A DNA stretch of 9,144 nucleotides, from positions 1 to 9,144 of the forward strand of contig CAYIZZ010000099.1 in the NCBI GenBank assembly GCA_964367945.1, written 5' to 3'. Source of the DNA: JAAYCI01 sp964367945. GTDB lineage: Bacteria; Bacillota; Clostridia; Oscillospirales; Ruminococcaceae. Below, piece after piece: positions 6,976 through 9,144 of this stretch. A program made the position numbers and the translations under genes. The notes beneath the pieces were generated by a model, which saw only the letters and a program-made list of their open reading frames with translations, made no database searches and had not been told where the DNA came from. Every line of letters begins with the position of its first letter. Positions within the stretch are counted from its first letter, which is position 1.

Positions 6976-7632
6976 CTATTTCATCATGCTGTAAATTTGC
7001 TCATACCCGGAAGCACCGATTTTGCATATGGGAACCTTTATGTCGCCGTGCTTCAAAAGGCTCATGGAAATTTGCGCAAAAGCAATAACATCAACTTCTT
7101 CGGCCAGCTTATAAAGCTCGGCATTCACCATTTCGTCATGTTTTTCGCGATCGCCTGCAAAAAGAACATCAAAAGCACCCTCGGCTACACGGCTTATTAT
7201 TTCCACTTCTTTTCCCATTTCTTTAGCTTTTGCCTCAATAACTCTGGCAATGGCTAAAGGGCTGGTAGGAAGTGTGGCAAGAATACCTATTTTTTTTCCG
7301 CTTTCTACGGCCAGTTGGGCAACAGGCTCTTCAATATTTAATATAGGAATATTCAAAAATGGTCTTATCATTGCAGTGGCCTCGTTCACGGATGTACATG
7401 TAACCAATATAGCATCTGCACCGCTTTTCTCGGCCATTTGTGCATATGCAAACATTTTTGTACACACATCAGGTGTCACACCACCTTTTTCCAGCGTTTC
7501 TTTTATCAAGCTACTATCGGAAATGCTGTACATTTCAAGGTCGTCTTTGCTTTCGACAAATGGCTTGCCAAATGGCTTGAAGATAGCATCCACATAAATG
7601 TCTCCGGTATTGATGGTGTAAAGCTTTTTCAT
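6976..7632 (-). CDS. Asp/Glu/hydantoin racemase superfamily enzyme
   Basis: This 218-aa cytoplasmic protein belongs to the Asp/Glu racemase, hydantoin racemase, maleate isomerase and arylmalonate decarboxylase superfamily, with two similar alpha/beta halves. The first active-site cysteine is clear: Cys79 in LVTCTSVNEA. At the position of the second catalytic cysteine the sequence reads FAQISMSLL, with Ser189 where racemases carry Cys. Other family features are NIEEP (99-103) and KIGILAT (114-120). A two-base racemase mechanism is therefore unlikely, and a one-cysteine racemase, isomerase or decarboxylase is possible. An AAAGGAG ribosome binding site lies just upstream. It is the first gene of an operon with a split transketolase, which suggests a role in a carbohydrate-acid or sugar-derivative route. 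The substrate is unknown, and no convincing promoter was found in the 108-nt gap upstream. Confidence 0.82.
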   Translation of the reverse strand: MKKLYTINTGDIYVDAIFKPFGKPFVESKDDLEMYSISDSSLIKETLEKGGVTPDVCTKMFAYAQMAEKSGADAILVTCTSVNEATAMIRPFLNIPILNIEEPVAQLAVESGKKIGILATLPTSPLAIARVIEAKAKEMGKEVEIISRVAEGAFDVLFAGDREKHDEMVNAELYKLAEEVDVIAFAQISMSLLKHGDIKVPICKIGASGYEQIYSMMK

Positions 7633-7705
7633 GATAGACTCCTTTATAAAAAAATTTAATTTACCAGCTGCTTAGGATAGTATTTTGAAAAAACAAGCAT
7701 ATAAA

Positions 7706-7724
7706 ATCGCCTCAAAGAGGCGAT
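7706..7724 (-). terminator. Probable terminator of the DM13 lipoprotein gene
   Basis: A perfect 8-bp GC-rich stem, ATCGCCTC (7706-7713) with GAGGCGAT (7717-7724), and a 3-nt loop lies 17 nt beyond the lipoprotein stop codon. On the minus strand it is followed by TTTTATATGC, then a further T run (complement of 7687-7692). The T tract is short and interrupted, so termination may be partial. Some transcription could read through into the racemase-transketolase operon, which has no obvious promoter of its own. Confidence 0.6.
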
Positions 7725-7740
7725 AGTGTAGATTACTAAT

Positions 7741-8271
7741 TTAAGATAAAACAACAGAGCCAAAGTCGTCGTTATATTGCTCGCAATAAACAGATACAGC
7801 ATCGAAAGTGGCACCTTCAGGAAGATTGATGGTGAGCTCGCCGTTTTCATAAGCGCCTTCCAGCTTTTCTGACACCATTTGTGTCGGCTCGAATTCACCA
7901 CCATCAGGTTTTGTGCCTATGGCGATATATACATCCGGTGCTTTGCCGTCGTAGTTAAAGCCTGTTACAAGTAAAGTGTTATCACTGTACAGCTCAATAA
8001 CAGCAGAAACATCGTGGGCGCCGTCTGTAATGCTTGCGCTTTTTAGTAGGGTGACTTCTTCAGCGGAGGTAGGCACTGACCCGTCATTGGAGTCGTCGTT
8101 CACCTCAGAGTCTGCTGCCGAAGTAGAAGATACGCTTTCAGACGCTGGTGATACAGATGCTGTGCTTTGTTCAGGCTGATTGCCAGAACATCCCACCATA
8201 AATATAAGGATGGATATAGATACAATAAATATTAAAGTCGGTTTTAAAAAAGAAAAATGCTTAATTTTCAT
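7741..8271 (-). CDS. Secreted lipoprotein with a DM13 domain
   Basis: This 176-aa protein has a lipoprotein signal peptide: basic MKIKHFSFLK, a hydrophobic stretch (11-26) and a lipobox ending MVGC with Cys28 as the lipidated residue. Residues 30-72 form a Ser/Thr/Glu/Asp-rich flexible linker. Residues 75-176 match the DM13 pattern: a loss-of-structure-free beta domain with GFNYDGKAPDVYIAIGT (104-120), LPEG (150-153) and VSVYCEQYNDDFGSVVL (159-175), including the family's conserved Cys163. DM13 domains are predicted, not proven, to act in extracellular redox or electron transfer. The start at 8271 was chosen because AAAGGTGG lies 6 nt upstream. An in-frame ATG at 8313 lacks a ribosome binding site and sits next to the predicted -10 box. 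The gene is monocistronic or weakly linked to the downstream operon, and diverges from the sirtuin gene. Confidence 0.85.
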   Translation of the reverse strand: MKIKHFSFLKPTLIFIVSISILIFMVGCSGNQPEQSTASVSPASESVSSTSAADSEVNDDSNDGSVPTSAEEVTLLKSASITDGAHDVSAVIELYSDNTLLVTGFNYDGKAPDVYIAIGTKPDGGEFEPTQMVSEKLEGAYENGELTINLPEGATFDAVSVYCEQYNDDFGSVVLS

Positions 8272-8315
8272 ATTGAACCACCTTTTTGCGAATAATTTAC
8301 ATACAATATACATTT

Positions 8316-8344
8316 AGTATAAAACATTGTGGATATAATGACAT
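8316..8344 (-). promoter_or_regulatory. Candidate promoter of the DM13 lipoprotein gene
   Basis: On the minus strand the -35 box ATGTCA (complement of 8339-8344, 4/6) lies 17 nt from the -10 box TATACT (complement of 8316-8321, 5/6). The implied transcript start near 8309 leaves a leader of about 38 nt before the ATG at 8271. It excludes the alternative ATG at 8313. Confidence 0.55.
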
Positions 8345-8425
8345 ATATATAGTATATAACTTTGCTTTAATATATTTCAAGTATAATATTGATGAGTATT
8401 ATAATATTGTTTACAGTTGATTTTA

Positions 8426-8454
8426 TTGAAAATGATATTTTTCGTTGATATAAT
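8426..8454 (+). promoter_or_regulatory. Sigma-A promoter of the sirtuin gene
   Basis: The -35 box TTGAAA (8426-8431, 5/6), a 17-nt spacer (8432-8448) and a perfect -10 box TATAAT (8449-8454) lie ahead of the plus-strand gene. The predicted transcript start near 8461 gives a leader of about 29 nt. This promoter diverges from that of the lipoprotein gene; the roughly 80 nt between them are AT-rich with no clear operator. Confidence 0.8.
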
Positions 8455-8489
8455 TAGATGAAATATGAGGTACAGTGAGGTGATGCTAT

Positions 8490-9144
8490 ATGTTTATGAA
8501 AAAATCTGATACGGAATTAGTGGATGAGTATACTGGGAAAATCAAAAAACTGAAAGATGTATTAAAGAAGTGTGATGCTATTATTATTGGAGCAGGGGCA
8601 GGGCTTTCTGCTGCTGCAGGACTGCTGTATAGCGGCGAGAGATTTGAAAGACTTTTTCCTGATTTTATTGAAAAGTATCACTTCACTGACATGTACACAG
8701 CAGCATTTTATCAGCATGAAACACTGAGAGAACACTGGGGATATTGGTGTCGCCATATTTATCATAATCGATATCATGCACAGCTTAATAATGTATATCC
8801 TGAATTGTTATCACTTGTAAAAGATAAAGAATATTTTGTTATTACTACAAATGTCGATCATCTTTTCAGGCTAAATGGGTTTGAAAAACAGCGGATTTTT
8901 TATACACAAGGTGATTACGGATTGTTTCAATGTAGCGTGCCATGCCATAAAAAAACATATGATAACGAAGAAATTGTGCATGAAATGGTGAAAAAAGAGG
9001 AAAACCTCAAAATACCGCAAGAACTAATTCCATATTGCCCAGTGTGTAAAGAGCCGATGGCGGTGAATGTGCGTAAAGATGGCACGTTCGTGGAGGATGA
9101 GGGCTGGCATGAAGCTGCCGATAGATATGAAAGTTTTATAAGAG
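8490..9144 (+). CDS. Sir2-family protein, class M (SirTM)-like, partial at the 3' end
   Basis: An open frame of 218 codons runs off the window. The NAD-binding start is AIIIGAGAGLSAAAGL (30-45). The conserved NAD/nicotinamide segment is TTNVDH (119-124) where most sirtuins have TQNID. A zinc site is formed by Cys148, Cys152, Cys183 and Cys186. The segment YTQGDYG (138-144) places Gln140 where deacetylase sirtuins have the catalytic His (as in ELHG). Loss of that His and the TTNVDH sequence resemble the class M sirtuins, which ADP-ribosylate proteins and are often encoded near a macrodomain hydrolase, a GcvH-like protein and a lipoate ligase. None of those is in this window; they could lie beyond 9144. 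The start at 8490 has GAGGTG 7 nt upstream; an ATG at 8496 is less well placed. Membership of Sir2 is firm; the ADP-ribosylating class is inferred from residues. Confidence 0.85.
   Translation, partial: MFMKKSDTELVDEYTGKIKKLKDVLKKCDAIIIGAGAGLSAAAGLLYSGERFERLFPDFIEKYHFTDMYTAAFYQHETLREHWGYWCRHIYHNRYHAQLNNVYPELLSLVKDKEYFVITTNVDHLFRLNGFEKQRIFYTQGDYGLFQCSVPCHKKTYDNEEIVHEMVKKEENLKIPQELIPYCPVCKEPMAVNVRKDGTFVEDEGWHEAADRYESFIR

Noticed and set aside
6808..7257. Open frame of 149 codons on the plus strand.
   Set aside because: It is antisense across the transketolase N-subunit and the racemase-like gene, has no ribosome binding site or recognisable domain, and has a low-complexity aromatic-rich product.
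7656..7904. Second minus-strand open frame of 82 codons overlapping the 3' end of the lipoprotein gene.
   Set aside because: It is out of frame with the conserved DM13 sequence, lacks a ribosome binding site and passes through the terminator hairpin.
8272..8313. Longer start for the lipoprotein at the in-frame ATG ending at 8313 (14 extra residues).
   Set aside because: No ribosome binding site, position almost on the predicted -10 box, and it would put an odd MYIVCK extension ahead of a complete signal peptide. The ATG at 8271 has AAAGGTGG.
8381..8407. Imperfect direct repeats of AGTATAATATTG-like sequence in the divergent intergenic region.
   Set aside because: The region is almost entirely A and T, so such matches are expected by chance. 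No clear spacing or symmetry with either promoter.

Overview
The window looks like chromosomal DNA of a moderately AT-rich, low-GC Gram-positive strict anaerobe, probably a member of the Clostridia. This is inferred from strong AGGAGG-type ribosome binding sites ahead of nearly every gene, sigma-A-like promoters, a reverse-order rubrerythrin, a split two-subunit transketolase, a lipoprotein signal peptide and an adaptor/ATPase/permease exporter with no outer-membrane partner. No mobile element, tRNA, rRNA, CRISPR array or phage gene is visible.

Layout, left to right. (1) 57-1184, minus strand: an oxidative-stress unit. An Rrf2-family regulator with a Cys cluster is followed 37 nt later by a rubredoxin-first (reverse) rubrerythrin. 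The promoter is near-consensus and is bracketed by two arms of an inverted repeat that look like operators. A 9-bp hairpin closes the unit. (2) 1265-5078, minus strand: a tightly packed three-gene exporter operon (membrane-fusion adaptor, MacB/LolD-type ATPase, MacB-type permease) ending in a 15-bp terminator hairpin. (3) 5148-7632, minus strand: a three-gene metabolic operon made of an Asp/Glu-racemase-superfamily enzyme and the N- and C-terminal halves of a transketolase, with its own terminator. (4) 7706-8344, minus strand: a single-gene unit encoding a lipoprotein with a DM13 domain. (5) 8426-9144, plus strand: the 5' part of a divergently transcribed Sir2-family gene that runs off the window. 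Its active-site residues resemble the ADP-ribosylating class M sirtuins (SirTM) rather than ordinary deacetylases.

Most genes fit known families. The points most worth following up are the class M-like sirtuin with Gln in place of the catalytic His, the operator architecture of the Rrf2/rubrerythrin unit, the racemase-like enzyme with a Cys/Ser active-site pair coupled to a split transketolase, and the DM13 lipoprotein. I found no convincing sign of an entirely undescribed multi-gene system.
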